A stretch of DNA of 64,000 nucleotides from Opitutales bacterium (GCA_015061945.1 SUVP01000003.1:1-64000), one strand, 5' to 3'. Counted from the stretch's first letter, positions 1 to 8,641 are shown. A program made the numbers and translations. The notes: generated by a model not told the origin, from the letters alone.

Positions 1-2
1 AC

Positions 3-155
3 GAGCCAAGCTCGGAAATTGACGATGTAAACGACATCTCGCATATTGTCGATAATGCTCAGTTTTATCCCAAAGGATATGTCGATACATTCAAGTTGCA
101 TCCAATGCACTTTGAAAAATATAAAGAGGAATTTGAAGACGATAAAAAAGAATAA
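3..155 (+). CDS. C-terminal fragment of an unrecognised protein
   Basis: The last 50 codons of an open frame that enters from the left edge and stops with TAA. The visible part is acidic and ends in an Asp/Lys/Glu-rich tail (EFEDDKKE). No motif allows a family call. It runs toward the minus-strand genes that follow, so it ends convergently with the superinfection-immunity-like gene. That it is coding is inferred only from the clean open frame up to the edge. Confidence 0.45.
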   Translation, partial: EPSSEIDDVNDISHIVDNAQFYPKGYVDTFKLHPMHFEKYKEEFEDDKKE

Positions 156-177
156 AAAATGCGGCAAATTATTTAGA

Positions 178-354
178 TCAGAAAATTACAGCCCACACTA
201 ACGCAATTAGCCAAGTTATCCCCGTAGCACCAAAAAGATTGAGAATTAAAATTAACCATTTATAATTATGTTTTCTGCCAAAAGCTATGATAGTTGGAAG
301 AAAATAGATGATTATGACTACTACAAAACAAAGAATTAAAAGAAATGTATCCAT
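178..354 (-). CDS. small membrane protein, superinfection immunity (Imm) family
   Basis: A 58-residue protein with ATG start and TGA stop. It has an N-terminal hydrophobic helix (about residues 4-25), a short polar turn with GRKHNYKW, and a second hydrophobic helix (about 34-57). The order YFLPTIIAFGRKH, then LNLFGATGITWLIALVWA, is the signature layout of the family named after the phage T4 immunity protein: PTIIA, a basic loop, N-LF-G-T-I-W-ALVW. T4 Imm blocks DNA entry of a second phage, but chromosomal members are common and mostly uncharacterised. It is an inner-membrane protein by prediction. There is no clear Shine-Dalgarno site. It lies just downstream of the phosphatase gene on the same strand, at the end of the left accessory block. 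Confidence 0.7.
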   Translation of the reverse strand: MDTFLLILCFVVVIIIYFLPTIIAFGRKHNYKWLILILNLFGATGITWLIALVWAVIF

Positions 355-426
355 GCTAAAAATATAAGAAAAAAGTGCGACAAATTGAGTCGCACTTGAA
401 AAAAGAAAGGAATATATTTTTTAATT

Positions 427-918
427 TTATTTAGCTAAAATTTCTTTGTAGAGAACATCACGCATTACAGCCTTTACATGCTGATTCGGGATAGGTGGAA
501 TTTCAAAACCATACTTTGCGTTGTATTCCCAGTCGGCTTCATTTTCTGATAAAATGGTATTTACAAAATCGTTGAGAACTTGACTGATTGCAGAGCTTCG
601 GCTTATTCCAGCTCCACAGTGAACAAGAATTCGCTCTTTGCCCGATTTAAAAGCATCCTCTACCGACTCAAATATACACAAGGCTTGCTTGCGGTCGAAA
701 ATCTTTACGATGTCAGGCTTGCCGATATCTTCTAACGTTGCGTCATCAAAATAAATGATAAGCCCTTTGCGATTAGAGATTGAGGGAGCATCATTTTTAA
801 TGTCGCCAGTAAAATCTTTGTAAAATCCATTTATACTGATAACAAAAATCGATTCATCTGCCTCAATCTCTGCTCTATGCTCTAAAACATACTTCCTACT
901 GCAATTAAAAATCTTCAT
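427..918 (-). CDS. tyrosine/dual-specificity protein phosphatase family protein
   Basis: A 163-residue cytoplasmic protein. It carries the phosphatase P-loop HCGAGISRSS at residues 100-109, with nucleophile Cys101 and phosphate-binding Arg107 (CX5R). An FDDA segment near residue 57 is a plausible source of the general-acid aspartate. The length fits a compact single-domain DSP/PTP-like enzyme. It follows the DUF262 gene on the same strand after 51 bases and could be co-transcribed with it. Phosphatases of this size occur in phage and defence regions, but the substrate here is unknown; it could act on a phosphoprotein or another phosphorylated small molecule. Confidence 0.75.
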   Translation of the reverse strand: MKIFNCSRKYVLEHRAEIEADESIFVISINGFYKDFTGDIKNDAPSISNRKGLIIYFDDATLEDIGKPDIVKIFDRKQALCIFESVEDAFKSGKERILVHCGAGISRSSAISQVLNDFVNTILSENEADWEYNAKYGFEIPPIPNQHVKAVMRDVLYKEILAK

Positions 919-969
919 AGTTCCCCTTTGTTAAATCAAAAGAAAACCATAGCACCACCCCACGACAAA

Positions 970-3291
970 TTATGACGCAGGCTTCTCATCCTTTTTCGCA
1001 TCTATAAAATCATTCAACGTATCATATTCTTCATTATTCCACGTATCATATATTTTATTATTCCACGTATACGTATATAAAATTCCTTCAAATTCGAATG
1101 TTCGGCCCCAACCATTGTAAAATTTATATTTATGTTTAGGGTCATCTTGATCGGTACATTCAATGACGTCATTTTTAATTTCAATAATTTTATTATTTAC
1201 AGCTTCTTCTAGCTCTTTATCTCTTTCTTCATGTGCAAATTCAATCACATTTGTTCTTGTTCTTTTTACATATAATGCATAATAATCATAATATTTTTTC
1301 AAATAAACATTAGGATCTCCTCCATAGCTTTTTAACCTCCATTTCTCTGCAATCTTTGATAGTAAATCGGTTTTTACTAACCAATATAGTATTTTGTAAC
1401 GGGGATCATCCGGTGGAATATCTTCCCCATTATCACCTTTTAATTTTATTTCTTCAGCTACCCCTTTCATAAGAAGATTATGAACAGATTTTGACATAAC
1501 ATCATTTATAAAAAAGTATCTTTTAAAAACATTATATTTGGGTTCAAATAAGTATTTTTCTTTGTTGGGGAAAGATTGTAGATTTTCAAAATTTTCACAA
1601 TATGATAATAGAATTTTTAATATTTCGATACGACCTTTTATCAGTTCATCATTATCAGTTACTTTTTCATCTCCGAAGAGTTCTTTTAATTTTTTCAATT
1701 TATTATCAAAATTCGTCCAATCAATATTTCCTTTTTCATTTTTATATAGAAAGCGTATTGTACCACTGGAGAATTCTAAATTTTCTGCATCTCTAATTTT
1801 CTCTTTTATATCTGGGATCTCTTTTATTTTTTTAGCCTTTTGGATTTCTTCTTTTAATTGTGCTTCATTAAATCCAACATGTGAACCTTTATCATCAAGC
1901 GTAGATAAATATGCTATTATATCATTACAATGCGCACTAAGCTCTTTTATGCGTTTTATAGCAGATATCATTGCATCTAAGTTTTCAATTCCACTTCCAA
2001 CCATATTAGATGCAAAATAAAACCAATCTTCCAATTTATCTTCTTTGATTTCTTCTTGTTTTATGTTTATGAAATCTTCTTTGATTTCTTTTTGTTCTAT
2101 GTTTATGAAATATAGACAAAGTGCATAAAATATTACTCGTTTAGCTTGTGTAATAGATTCTACTTGTGGCCTTGAAGAATTTTCCTGCTTCTCTTTATAT
2201 ATTGGGATAAAATTGATCTTTCTCCAATCCGGTTTATTTTCCAAAATTTTATTTATACGACCTATATTCGCCTGTGTCAGAATCTTTTTTATATTTTCTA
2301 ATATATCTTCAATATAATTTTCATAAATTTTAAAATCCTCATAAGGAACGAAATCCTCATAAGGAACGAATTCTCCATTAGATTTATAACCTAATTTTTT
2401 TAATACTTCTTCCGATTGTGCTGGATTTCCATCACTCAAAAATTCGTTTATGGCACAACGATTAAAGAATTCTAAATAAATCTCATCAATAAATGCTTCA
2501 TTCTTATGTTTGTTTTTCCAAAAAATATCGGTCCATTTGTTATCGATAAGCGAAGCTAATTCTATTATTTCATCTATATCATAATCCTTACTAGATTCAA
2601 GGAACTTAAAAATGTCAGCTTTAAAATTTTCAAAATTTGTAAGAGGTTTTCCTCTTGCATTCATTTTAATATATAAATCATCACTTAGTGATGATTTATC
2701 ATCCTTTTCAGGTTCTAATTTTAGAAATTTTATATTTCCAAAATTACCAAGGAATAAATCCGTATCTGATCCTTTAAATTCGGATTGTATAGTATCTAAT
2801 GCCCTTAACATTGCTTTTATCGTCGGATCTTCTTGCCATTCAGAAAAAAACCATTTTTGTTTTTTTATGAGGTCGCTAACCTTTGGAAGCGTTTCATCAA
2901 TTTTTAAAGAAAAAATTTTTTCAGGGATTACACGACAAAACTCTTCAGCAGATATTCGTGTTTGATATGAGAATTTTTTTAAAATATCGATCTTTTCTTC
3001 ATCTTTATCTTTATTTTGCCATAATAAATATAAATAAAGCAACCAAAGAGTTGTTATGCGCTGTTGTCCGTCAAATGGATAAAAAGTTTCTCCTTCTTTA
3101 TTGCCATAAATAAAATCCAATTCTAAAATTTCATCTTCCTGCAAAGCAGTCTTTATGGCGTTTAAAAATTGCTTTAGAATATATTCTTTTTCTTCTCGGC
3201 CTTGTGCATAATCTCGTTGCAAAATTGGTATTATAACTTTGCTCTCTTCGAGCAATTCTAACAATGATATTGGATTTTCTGAGGTATTCAT
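970..3291 (-). CDS. DUF262 (GmrSD/ParB-like) protein without HNH domain
   Basis: A 773-residue protein. The N-terminal DUF262 core is clear: IPILQRDYAQGR at residues 21-32, DFIYG at 59-63, the hallmark FDGQQRITTLW at 73-83, and a later KMNARGKPLTNFE segment. DUF262 is the NTP-hydrolysing GmrS-like module of type IV restriction enzymes that attack modified phage DNA. Unlike its upstream neighbour, the long charged C-terminal part shows no EH or NRSYGN motif of the DUF1524 HNH nuclease. Its start lies 19 bases after the stop of that neighbour, so the two form an operon and may work as a complex. The gene contains three in-frame tandem duplications, listed separately. Codon use is strongly AT-rich compared with the core genes. 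Confidence 0.8.
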   Translation of the reverse strand: MNTSENPISLLELLEESKVIIPILQRDYAQGREEKEYILKQFLNAIKTALQEDEILELDFIYGNKEGETFYPFDGQQRITTLWLLYLYLLWQNKDKDEEKIDILKKFSYQTRISAEEFCRVIPEKIFSLKIDETLPKVSDLIKKQKWFFSEWQEDPTIKAMLRALDTIQSEFKGSDTDLFLGNFGNIKFLKLEPEKDDKSSLSDDLYIKMNARGKPLTNFENFKADIFKFLESSKDYDIDEIIELASLIDNKWTDIFWKNKHKNEAFIDEIYLEFFNRCAINEFLSDGNPAQSEEVLKKLGYKSNGEFVPYEDFVPYEDFKIYENYIEDILENIKKILTQANIGRINKILENKPDWRKINFIPIYKEKQENSSRPQVESITQAKRVIFYALCLYFINIEQKEIKEDFINIKQEEIKEDKLEDWFYFASNMVGSGIENLDAMISAIKRIKELSAHCNDIIAYLSTLDDKGSHVGFNEAQLKEEIQKAKKIKEIPDIKEKIRDAENLEFSSGTIRFLYKNEKGNIDWTNFDNKLKKLKELFGDEKVTDNDELIKGRIEILKILLSYCENFENLQSFPNKEKYLFEPKYNVFKRYFFINDVMSKSVHNLLMKGVAEEIKLKGDNGEDIPPDDPRYKILYWLVKTDLLSKIAEKWRLKSYGGDPNVYLKKYYDYYALYVKRTRTNVIEFAHEERDKELEEAVNNKIIEIKNDVIECTDQDDPKHKYKFYNGWGRTFEFEGILYTYTWNNKIYDTWNNEEYDTLNDFIDAKKDEKPAS
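1018..1065. repeat. 24-bp tandem duplication inside DUF262 gene
   Basis: Two adjacent 24-base units that differ at a few positions encode TWNNKIYD and TWNNEEYD near the C-terminus of the 773-residue DUF262 protein. The unit length keeps the reading frame. Confidence 0.75.
2041..2112. repeat. 36-bp tandem duplication inside DUF262 gene
   Basis: Units at 2041-2076 and 2077-2112 differ at about three positions and encode two 12-residue copies rich in INI, KQ/EQ and EEIKED. The frame is kept. Confidence 0.85.
2334..2369. repeat. 18-bp exact tandem duplication inside DUF262 gene
   Basis: The 18-base unit AATCCTCATAAGGAACGA occurs twice without a mismatch (2334-2351 and 2352-2369). It encodes a repeated six-residue VPYEDF unit. 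An exact copy points to recent slippage. Confidence 0.9.
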
Positions 3292-3310
3292 TATATTTAT
3301 TATATTTTGT

Positions 3311-5179
3311 TTATTCTTTTGTTACGCCAAACTCTTCCAAAACATTATATATCTCTGATATGTAATTTTCCCCATCTTTTTCTGACCATATGTCAATGCG
3401 TAAATCTTTTGGATCTGGTGTATAATATTTCAAAAAGACATTTTTCGTACATGGTGGAACAAATGCGACATCATCGTTATTATTCGGTTCTTCTTCATGA
3501 ATTTTTCCTTCTTTAATTTCTAAGATTTTTCCTTTGTCTTTTGCGATAATGTGTCGTCTTTTTGTGGAAAAAATACTATTCCCATAAGAACGGTTTGTTC
3601 TATAATCTAATAATGTAAAATTACATATTTTATTCTTATTTTCACCAGAAAATTTTTCATCATTTAGTTGTTCATACAATTCACCCTTAATCTTACTCCA
3701 CTCATTTGAGCCTATCTTTCCCATATTTTCGTTATATTTTTTTTCATCAAGTTTACCTGCTATGTATAAATCTTCTAAAAATTGTTTTGCCTCTGCGGCA
3801 TCATCAAGATTATTATCACAGCTAGATGCGATATGCTCAACATCCCATTTTTCCTTTTGAAAAATGCCGAACGGAAACTTATAAAAAACTCCTTGATGAT
3901 ATTTTTTAGATTTTAACAATTTCGCATTTTGATTGATTATAGTTTGAATGTTAAACAACAATAATAGAGGCTTACAGTCTGTTTTTTTAGATTCACTAGT
4001 TTCATATTCTTTTGATAATTTTTTAATACCGCTGATTGATTCTTTGATCATTTTTTTTAAGTTGGATAAAAACTCTTCCTTATTATTATTATCTAACCAC
4101 ATTTCTAATAACGAGCCTATGTCCGTATTTCTAGATTTATCTATGTTTCGAAGAAACCCAACATAATGGTAAAACTCTATGGAATTATACCACTCTTTAA
4201 TTATATTATATTTTTGCTTAATCTCTTCCCAAATTTCAGTATATTTCTTATCCTTTTTACAAATGTTATAAAAATATCTAAACGTACGATACTCTTCATG
4301 CATAGATGAAGTTGATTCGTTGTCTGTCTCGTTCGTTTTTCGCTTTTTTTCTTTTAAAATCTCAAATAAATAATCTATTTTAGTTGGTTTTTTGTACGCG
4401 CCGTCCTTTTTTTCATTATATATAAAATACCAAAAGTCATCTTTTTGCAAGGTGTTTTCTATTTCATCCCATTTGCTTGCAATTTTAGCTCTTTCCGTAG
4501 AAATTGATGCTTTATCAAAATTAGATTCGTTTAAAATTAAAGCCTTTATTAACTCTGAATTTGTTAATGGGATTTTACCTTTATTGAGACGTATAAAAGA
4601 AGAAATTTCGTCTGCTTCGGAATTTAGTTGATACCATATAAAATATATATTTTCTAAGATATAATTTAAAAACGATTCACTAGAAAATTCTTCATCTTTT
4701 ATTTTTGTTAGCCAATCTTCAATAACCGTCTTTGTATTGTTGGCATAGAACGAATCTATATTTTTATTTTCTTCTTTATTTTGTCCAAATATGTTTCCTC
4801 TAGATTCATATTTAATTTCATAATACGTTCCTTCTTTATTCAACACCCGAAGTAATATAAGAATAGTTGTTAAACGTTGCTGACCGTCGACAACATTGAA
4901 TTTTGTTCCTTGAGACGACAATAGCTCTTTTATGGCACAAATAGAGTCAGCTTGCTTTATTATTGCCAATAAATCTTCTTCTTGTTCTAATTCCTTTACA
5001 ACAAGAGGCTGAAGGCAATATTTTCTCTTACTTTTAAAAGCCTCATACATATCATCAAGTAAATCAGAAACATTCTGAGTATTCCATCTATATCCACGTT
5101 GATATTTGGGAATAAAAAATGATTTACGTATTAGATTTTCGATATATTTTATGGCGACAATGTTTTCGTTCTTTTCCAT
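3311..5179 (-). CDS. DUF262-DUF1524 protein, GmrSD-like type IV restriction enzyme
   Basis: A 622-residue protein with the complete two-part GmrSD plan. DUF262 shows IPKYQRGYRW at residues 23-32, VVDGQQRLTT at 96-105 and a FIRLNKGKIPLTNSE segment near 195-209. The C-terminal DUF1524 HNH nuclease shows WDVEHIAS (His449) and then NFTLLDYRTNRSYGN (520-534) with FSTKRR. Proteins of this family (GmrSD, BrxU, SspE) use NTP and cut foreign DNA with modified bases or sense modified self DNA. It lies in an operon between the 249-residue repeat protein (18 bases upstream) and the DUF262-only protein (19 bases downstream). The target modification cannot be read from the sequence. Confidence 0.85.
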   Translation of the reverse strand: MEKNENIVAIKYIENLIRKSFFIPKYQRGYRWNTQNVSDLLDDMYEAFKSKRKYCLQPLVVKELEQEEDLLAIIKQADSICAIKELLSSQGTKFNVVDGQQRLTTILILLRVLNKEGTYYEIKYESRGNIFGQNKEENKNIDSFYANNTKTVIEDWLTKIKDEEFSSESFLNYILENIYFIWYQLNSEADEISSFIRLNKGKIPLTNSELIKALILNESNFDKASISTERAKIASKWDEIENTLQKDDFWYFIYNEKKDGAYKKPTKIDYLFEILKEKKRKTNETDNESTSSMHEEYRTFRYFYNICKKDKKYTEIWEEIKQKYNIIKEWYNSIEFYHYVGFLRNIDKSRNTDIGSLLEMWLDNNNKEEFLSNLKKMIKESISGIKKLSKEYETSESKKTDCKPLLLLFNIQTIINQNAKLLKSKKYHQGVFYKFPFGIFQKEKWDVEHIASSCDNNLDDAAEAKQFLEDLYIAGKLDEKKYNENMGKIGSNEWSKIKGELYEQLNDEKFSGENKNKICNFTLLDYRTNRSYGNSIFSTKRRHIIAKDKGKILEIKEGKIHEEEPNNNDDVAFVPPCTKNVFLKYYTPDPKDLRIDIWSEKDGENYISEIYNVLEEFGVTKE

Positions 5180-5197
5180 ATTATTTTTATATTTTCT

Positions 5198-5947
5198 TTA
5201 ATAAATTTTGTTAATTGTTTCTATAACTTCTTTGGGGGTTTGGAGATTTGTCAAAACCCAGTTTACAAAATCATCTAATGAATGAATTTTTTCTCTACTC
5301 AAAAATCCCTTTGCATCTAAAGGCTCAGGTTTTATAGCTTCAAAATTAGAATACAACTTGTTGTAGGTTACTTCAAAAGGATGGCTTCTATTATCATATA
5401 ATTCTTTTACACCATCCAACAACTCATCAATTATGCAATATTTCAAAAACTGAGGTTGCTTTAGTGCGATTAAAATCCAATTACAACCAGCAAATCGATT
5501 TTCTGCTTGAATTTTTATTAACCGTTTTTCATCAAACCTGTCTGGATATTTTACTAATAAAGCAAGATACCCTGTATCTGTTTTATCTGCCCATTCGATA
5601 AATCTTTCGTCCTTATCAATTAGGGCATACCATGTTTCTACATTAATACAAACTGAATCTAAATCTGTATACTTTTCGATTAAATTTAAAAGCTCAAGAA
5701 CCAACTCACAATCGTCTATTTTTTCAAGAATTTTTGAATTAATGGCATTGTAACTCCAACGAATCCCATAACAGATTTCTTTATGAATATCTAAATCATT
5801 TTTGGTTTCATCATAAAAGAGATCTTTTTCATTTTCTATATTCTCTTCAATCTGATCCCATAAAGATCGTAATTCGCGATCTCTTCTTAGAGATTCTGGC
5901 AGTTTTTTTATAAATTCTTCGATAAATAATTCTGATATTAAACGCAT
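5198..5947 (-). CDS. unrecognised protein with W..LL..QPQF-type repeats
   Basis: A 249-residue soluble protein. ATG at 5947 is chosen because AAGGA lies at a suitable distance upstream; the frame is open further upstream, but without a good start. The middle and C-terminal half contain degenerate helical repeats spaced around Trp and Pro: WYALIDKDERFIEW, YLALLVKYPDRF, WILIALKQPQFLKYC. The same pattern is in the next gene upstream, so the two are probably paralogues. Such repeats suggest an alpha-helical scaffold or binding protein; no catalytic motif is visible. It sits 18 bases before the DUF262-DUF1524 gene and is likely co-transcribed, so a role with the restriction proteins is possible but inferred. 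Confidence 0.6.
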   Translation of the reverse strand: MRLISELFIEEFIKKLPESLRRDRELRSLWDQIEENIENEKDLFYDETKNDLDIHKEICYGIRWSYNAINSKILEKIDDCELVLELLNLIEKYTDLDSVCINVETWYALIDKDERFIEWADKTDTGYLALLVKYPDRFDEKRLIKIQAENRFAGCNWILIALKQPQFLKYCIIDELLDGVKELYDNRSHPFEVTYNKLYSNFEAIKPEPLDAKGFLSREKIHSLDDFVNWVLTNLQTPKEVIETINKIY

Positions 5948-6108
5948 AATATAATTTCCTTCTAATACATAATTTATCCTAACAATTTTTGTTTTAGTTT
6001 CAAGAGAATTTGTTGGAGTGGAGTAAGGTTGATATGGTTTATTGCATGCGAGAGACAAGAAAGATATTATATTGTATTTTCTTTTTATGAGATAGGCAGA
6101 ATTTCATT

Positions 6109-6837
6109 TTATCTTACGATATTATGTAAGCACGAAATCATCTTTTGCCTCTCCAAAAAACACTTATATTTTGTCGATTGATATTTATCTATAATTAAAG
6201 TCCAATGTTCATTTGTAAATTCTTCAAACTTTCGTAAAGGACACTTTTCAATCAAGGATTCGTGAGTCATTATAAGCGTAAACCAATCATCAAATGAAAA
6301 TTTTTTAACGCATTTACATTTATCAAAATTTGATACATCTTCTACAATTTTATCAACTGCCCCTTGCACTATATAGTCCCATAATTGAGGTTGCTTTTTC
6401 AATAAACGTCCGACGGTATAATCACTAATTTTAAGCAATTTCTTTGCGTACATTTCCGCAAATTGAGGCTGATATGATAATATAAATAACCAATTATCGC
6501 CCCTTAGGGTATCTAAAACTTTGCATTTATCTATCATCTCTGGATGCAGTGCTAAAATTGCACTCCAAAGAAACCTGTTGTTATATTTGATTGCTTCCTT
6601 TAGAAATTCTGGATGTTTTTCCAAGATACTGAAAAATGCCCCTGATTGGTGATAGTAGCAATGCTCAATGAAACCTCTCAAGTTTTTCTTAGATTCAAAA
6701 TATAAAAATAAACAATAAAAACCTTCTGGATATAGACTTGCCATACGCTTAAGAGCAGGTCTTTTTTCTATCAACTCTTTCCATTGGTTTACGTTTAATG
6801 TTTTAAAATATCTTGTCTGAAAGTTCACAAAATCCAT
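6109..6837 (-). CDS. unrecognised protein with W..LL..QPQF-type repeats (paralogue)
   Basis: A 242-residue soluble protein. ATG at 6837 is preferred because AAAGG lies 6 bases upstream; an in-frame upstream extension to a TTG near 6897 is possible. It carries degenerate repeats of about 24 residues: WSAILALHPEMIDKC, WLFILSYQPQF, VGRLLKKQPQLWDY, WFTLIMTHESLIEKC, WTLIIDKYQST. They share a pattern of Trp, two hydrophobics, then (Q/H)P and often a Cys. The pattern recalls repeat proteins of unknown role in gut Verrucomicrobiota, but no function follows. It is the first gene of the left minus-strand block, 161 bases before its paralogue, so it may have its own transcript. Confidence 0.6.
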   Translation of the reverse strand: MDFVNFQTRYFKTLNVNQWKELIEKRPALKRMASLYPEGFYCLFLYFESKKNLRGFIEHCYYHQSGAFFSILEKHPEFLKEAIKYNNRFLWSAILALHPEMIDKCKVLDTLRGDNWLFILSYQPQFAEMYAKKLLKISDYTVGRLLKKQPQLWDYIVQGAVDKIVEDVSNFDKCKCVKKFSFDDWFTLIMTHESLIEKCPLRKFEEFTNEHWTLIIDKYQSTKYKCFLERQKMISCLHNIVR

Positions 6838-7129
6838 AACTAACCTTTTGTTTTTCTGTTCTATCGCAAGACGCATTTTGCCACAAGCTTGCGACAAAAT
6901 ATGTCGTCGCAGTTTCTCCTTTACTTTATGGAGATATAGAGAATTGTTGTTCTGTATTGTCGCATTTGTTTTGTGATATTTTGTGCAAAGAATATTATAA
7001 TAACATAAAAAACTCTCTTAAGCGATAGCACTCTTACATCTGAATTTGATTGATTGGATTTATCTCTTCTCGCAATCAGTGGATGTTGAAAAAATGGTGA
7101 TTTACCTACTCGCTTTGGGGTTGACCAAT

Positions 7130-7157
7130 AAAAAAACCGCAAGAGAAACTCTTGCGG
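7130..7157 (-). terminator. rho-independent terminator after tRNA-Cys
   Basis: An 8-bp stem CCGCAAGA/TCTTGCGG with a GAAAC loop (as read on +) is followed on the minus strand by a run of seven T. It lies 26 bases past the 3' end of tRNA-Cys and should end that transcript and the release-factor operon. Confidence 0.8.
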
Positions 7158-7182
7158 AAAAGAAAGGAATTATAAAGAAAAC

Positions 7183-7253
7183 AGGCGTGGGTCGGAATCG
7201 AACCGACGATGAAGCTTTTGCAGAGCCTTGCCTTACCACTTGGCTACCACGCC
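7183..7253 (-). tRNA. tRNA-Cys (GCA)
   Basis: A 71-base cloverleaf. The acceptor stem is GGCGTGG/CCACGCC with discriminator U, typical of tRNA-Cys. The D arm starts GCC, the anticodon loop is CTGCAAA with anticodon GCA, and the T arm is GTCGG-TTCGAAT-CCGAC. The 3' CCA is not encoded. A minus-strand terminator follows directly, and the gene lies 75 bases after the YhcH-family gene. Confidence 0.95.
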
Positions 7254-7328
7254 GTTTGAATTAAAGCCTAAAGTTAAATAGAAATACAAGGCACAATGCA
7301 AGCCTTTTTTAACTTTATTTTAAATTTT

Positions 7329-7793
7329 TTATTTTACTGGTATTTTAAGCAAGATTTTTCGGACCGAATGTTCGCCGTCTGTATGCAAACTCGGCTTGTG
7401 GGCATCGTCAGGATAAAAAATTGCAAACTCACCACCATGCAACACTGATATTTCTGCGTGTGCTGACTTTTCAAAATCGGCACTATCGTAAAATTCAACG
7501 TCCTTTTCAGCGTTATATGGTTCTGTTATTTTGAATTGCTTTTTGTCGCCAAAGAAAAATTTTTCTTCGCCTTTTTCAACGTATTGAATGTCGATATACT
7601 TTTCGTGGGCTTCCATTCTCTTGTCGGAGGCAGGGCGAGTTGTGTACGATTGTACCATTCTCTTGATTCCGTCAAATTCTGTTGCTCCGTCTGGTTCGTC
7701 TGCTGGAGTGTCGAGAATGATTTTAAATGCTCTTGCGAATTCTGGATGTGCAGTTTCGTAGAGTGCGTAATTTCTGATGTTGTCTTTTACCAT
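7329..7793 (-). CDS. YhcH/YjgK/YiaL (DUF386) family protein
   Basis: A 154-residue cytoplasmic protein of the cupin-like DUF386 family. It matches the usual length of about 150 residues and the family's conserved stretches: a DAHE-like MEAHEKYIDIQYV near residues 60-72, then an FAIFYPDDAHKPSLH segment whose His residues would bind a metal. Members often sit with sialic-acid or sugar genes and are thought to act as sugar isomerases or anomerases. Here it is instead the last gene of the prfA-prmC operon, starting 2 bases after prmC, so the substrate is open. Confidence 0.85.
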   Translation of the reverse strand: MVKDNIRNYALYETAHPEFARAFKIILDTPADEPDGATEFDGIKRMVQSYTTRPASDKRMEAHEKYIDIQYVEKGEEKFFFGDKKQFKITEPYNAEKDVEFYDSADFEKSAHAEISVLHGGEFAIFYPDDAHKPSLHTDGEHSVRKILLKIPVK

Positions 7794-7795
7794 AA

Positions 7796-8641
7796 TTATT
7801 TTTTACAGATTAAAAATCTTTCGCGATATGAGAGGTCTGCAACTGTTTCGGCTGATGTAAAGCCGTATTTGACCGTCGCTTCTTTTGCCAAAATTTGTGG
7901 TTGATTTAACCCGCACTCGCAGATTATTACACCGCTGTTTTCCAAGTATTGCGTTGCTTGTGAGAGTATTGTGCGGAGATCTTGTAAGCCTTCGTCTTTT
8001 GCGACAAGTGCTGTAATTGGATCAAAATCTCTGACTTCGGGACTAGCTTCTTCGACTTCTTTGTCGGTCAAATAGGGCGGATTTGCTAAAATTAAATTAT
8101 ATTTTTTTTCAACATTTTCAAACCAATCCGATTTAAAAATATTGATATTTAATTTTAGGTTTTTGGCATTTTCTTTTGCCAATTCTATCGCATTGTCAGA
8201 AAAGTCCACAGCATCTACGCTGGCATCTTTAAAATGATTTGCCATTGCCAGAGCTATTGCACCGCTACCTGTTCCCATATCGAGAATAGAAATTTTTGCA
8301 GTTGCATCGGGAAAAAGTTTAGTGGTTGCAATCTCGCAAAGTTCTTCGGTTTCGTTGCGTGGAATCAATGCACGTGCGTCGCACTTAAGTTTAAGCCCGA
8401 AAAAATCGACGTTCCCGACGATGTGTTGCAATGGTTCGCGTTTAGCACGTCTACGAACCATATTGCGAAAAGGTGCAAGTTTATCTTCGGTGAGCGGTTC
8501 TTCAAAACGCAAAAATAGATCGAGCCTTTTGCAACCCAAAGCGTGAGCGAGCAAAATTTCGGCATCGAGTTTAGGCGTTTCGATTCCTTTTTCGGAAAAA
8601 TACGCCGTACATTTTTGGAGAATTTCGAGGACGTTTTGCAC
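7796..8641 (-). CDS. prmC: release factor glutamine methyltransferase
   Basis: A 281-residue SAM-dependent methyltransferase that methylates the GGQ glutamine of RF1 and RF2 and so raises termination efficiency. It shows a helical N-terminal substrate domain, IPRNETEEL, the SAM-binding ILDMGTGSGAIALA, and the catalytic NPPY tetrapeptide of N5-glutamine methylases. The start is GTG at 8641, three bases after the prfA stop, so its translation is probably coupled to its own substrate. Length is normal. Confidence 0.95.
   Translation of the reverse strand: MQNVLEILQKCTAYFSEKGIETPKLDAEILLAHALGCKRLDLFLRFEEPLTEDKLAPFRNMVRRRAKREPLQHIVGNVDFFGLKLKCDARALIPRNETEELCEIATTKLFPDATAKISILDMGTGSGAIALAMANHFKDASVDAVDFSDNAIELAKENAKNLKLNINIFKSDWFENVEKKYNLILANPPYLTDKEVEEASPEVRDFDPITALVAKDEGLQDLRTILSQATQYLENSGVIICECGLNQPQILAKEATVKYGFTSAETVADLSYRERFLICKK

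Noticed and set aside
6921-7142. Possible 73-codon gene on the minus strand before tRNA-Cys
   Set aside because: It runs over the tRNA-Cys terminator, has no ribosome-binding site and gives no recognisable protein.
7046-7264. Plus-strand frame over tRNA-Cys
   Set aside because: It covers the whole tRNA gene and its terminator in antisense.
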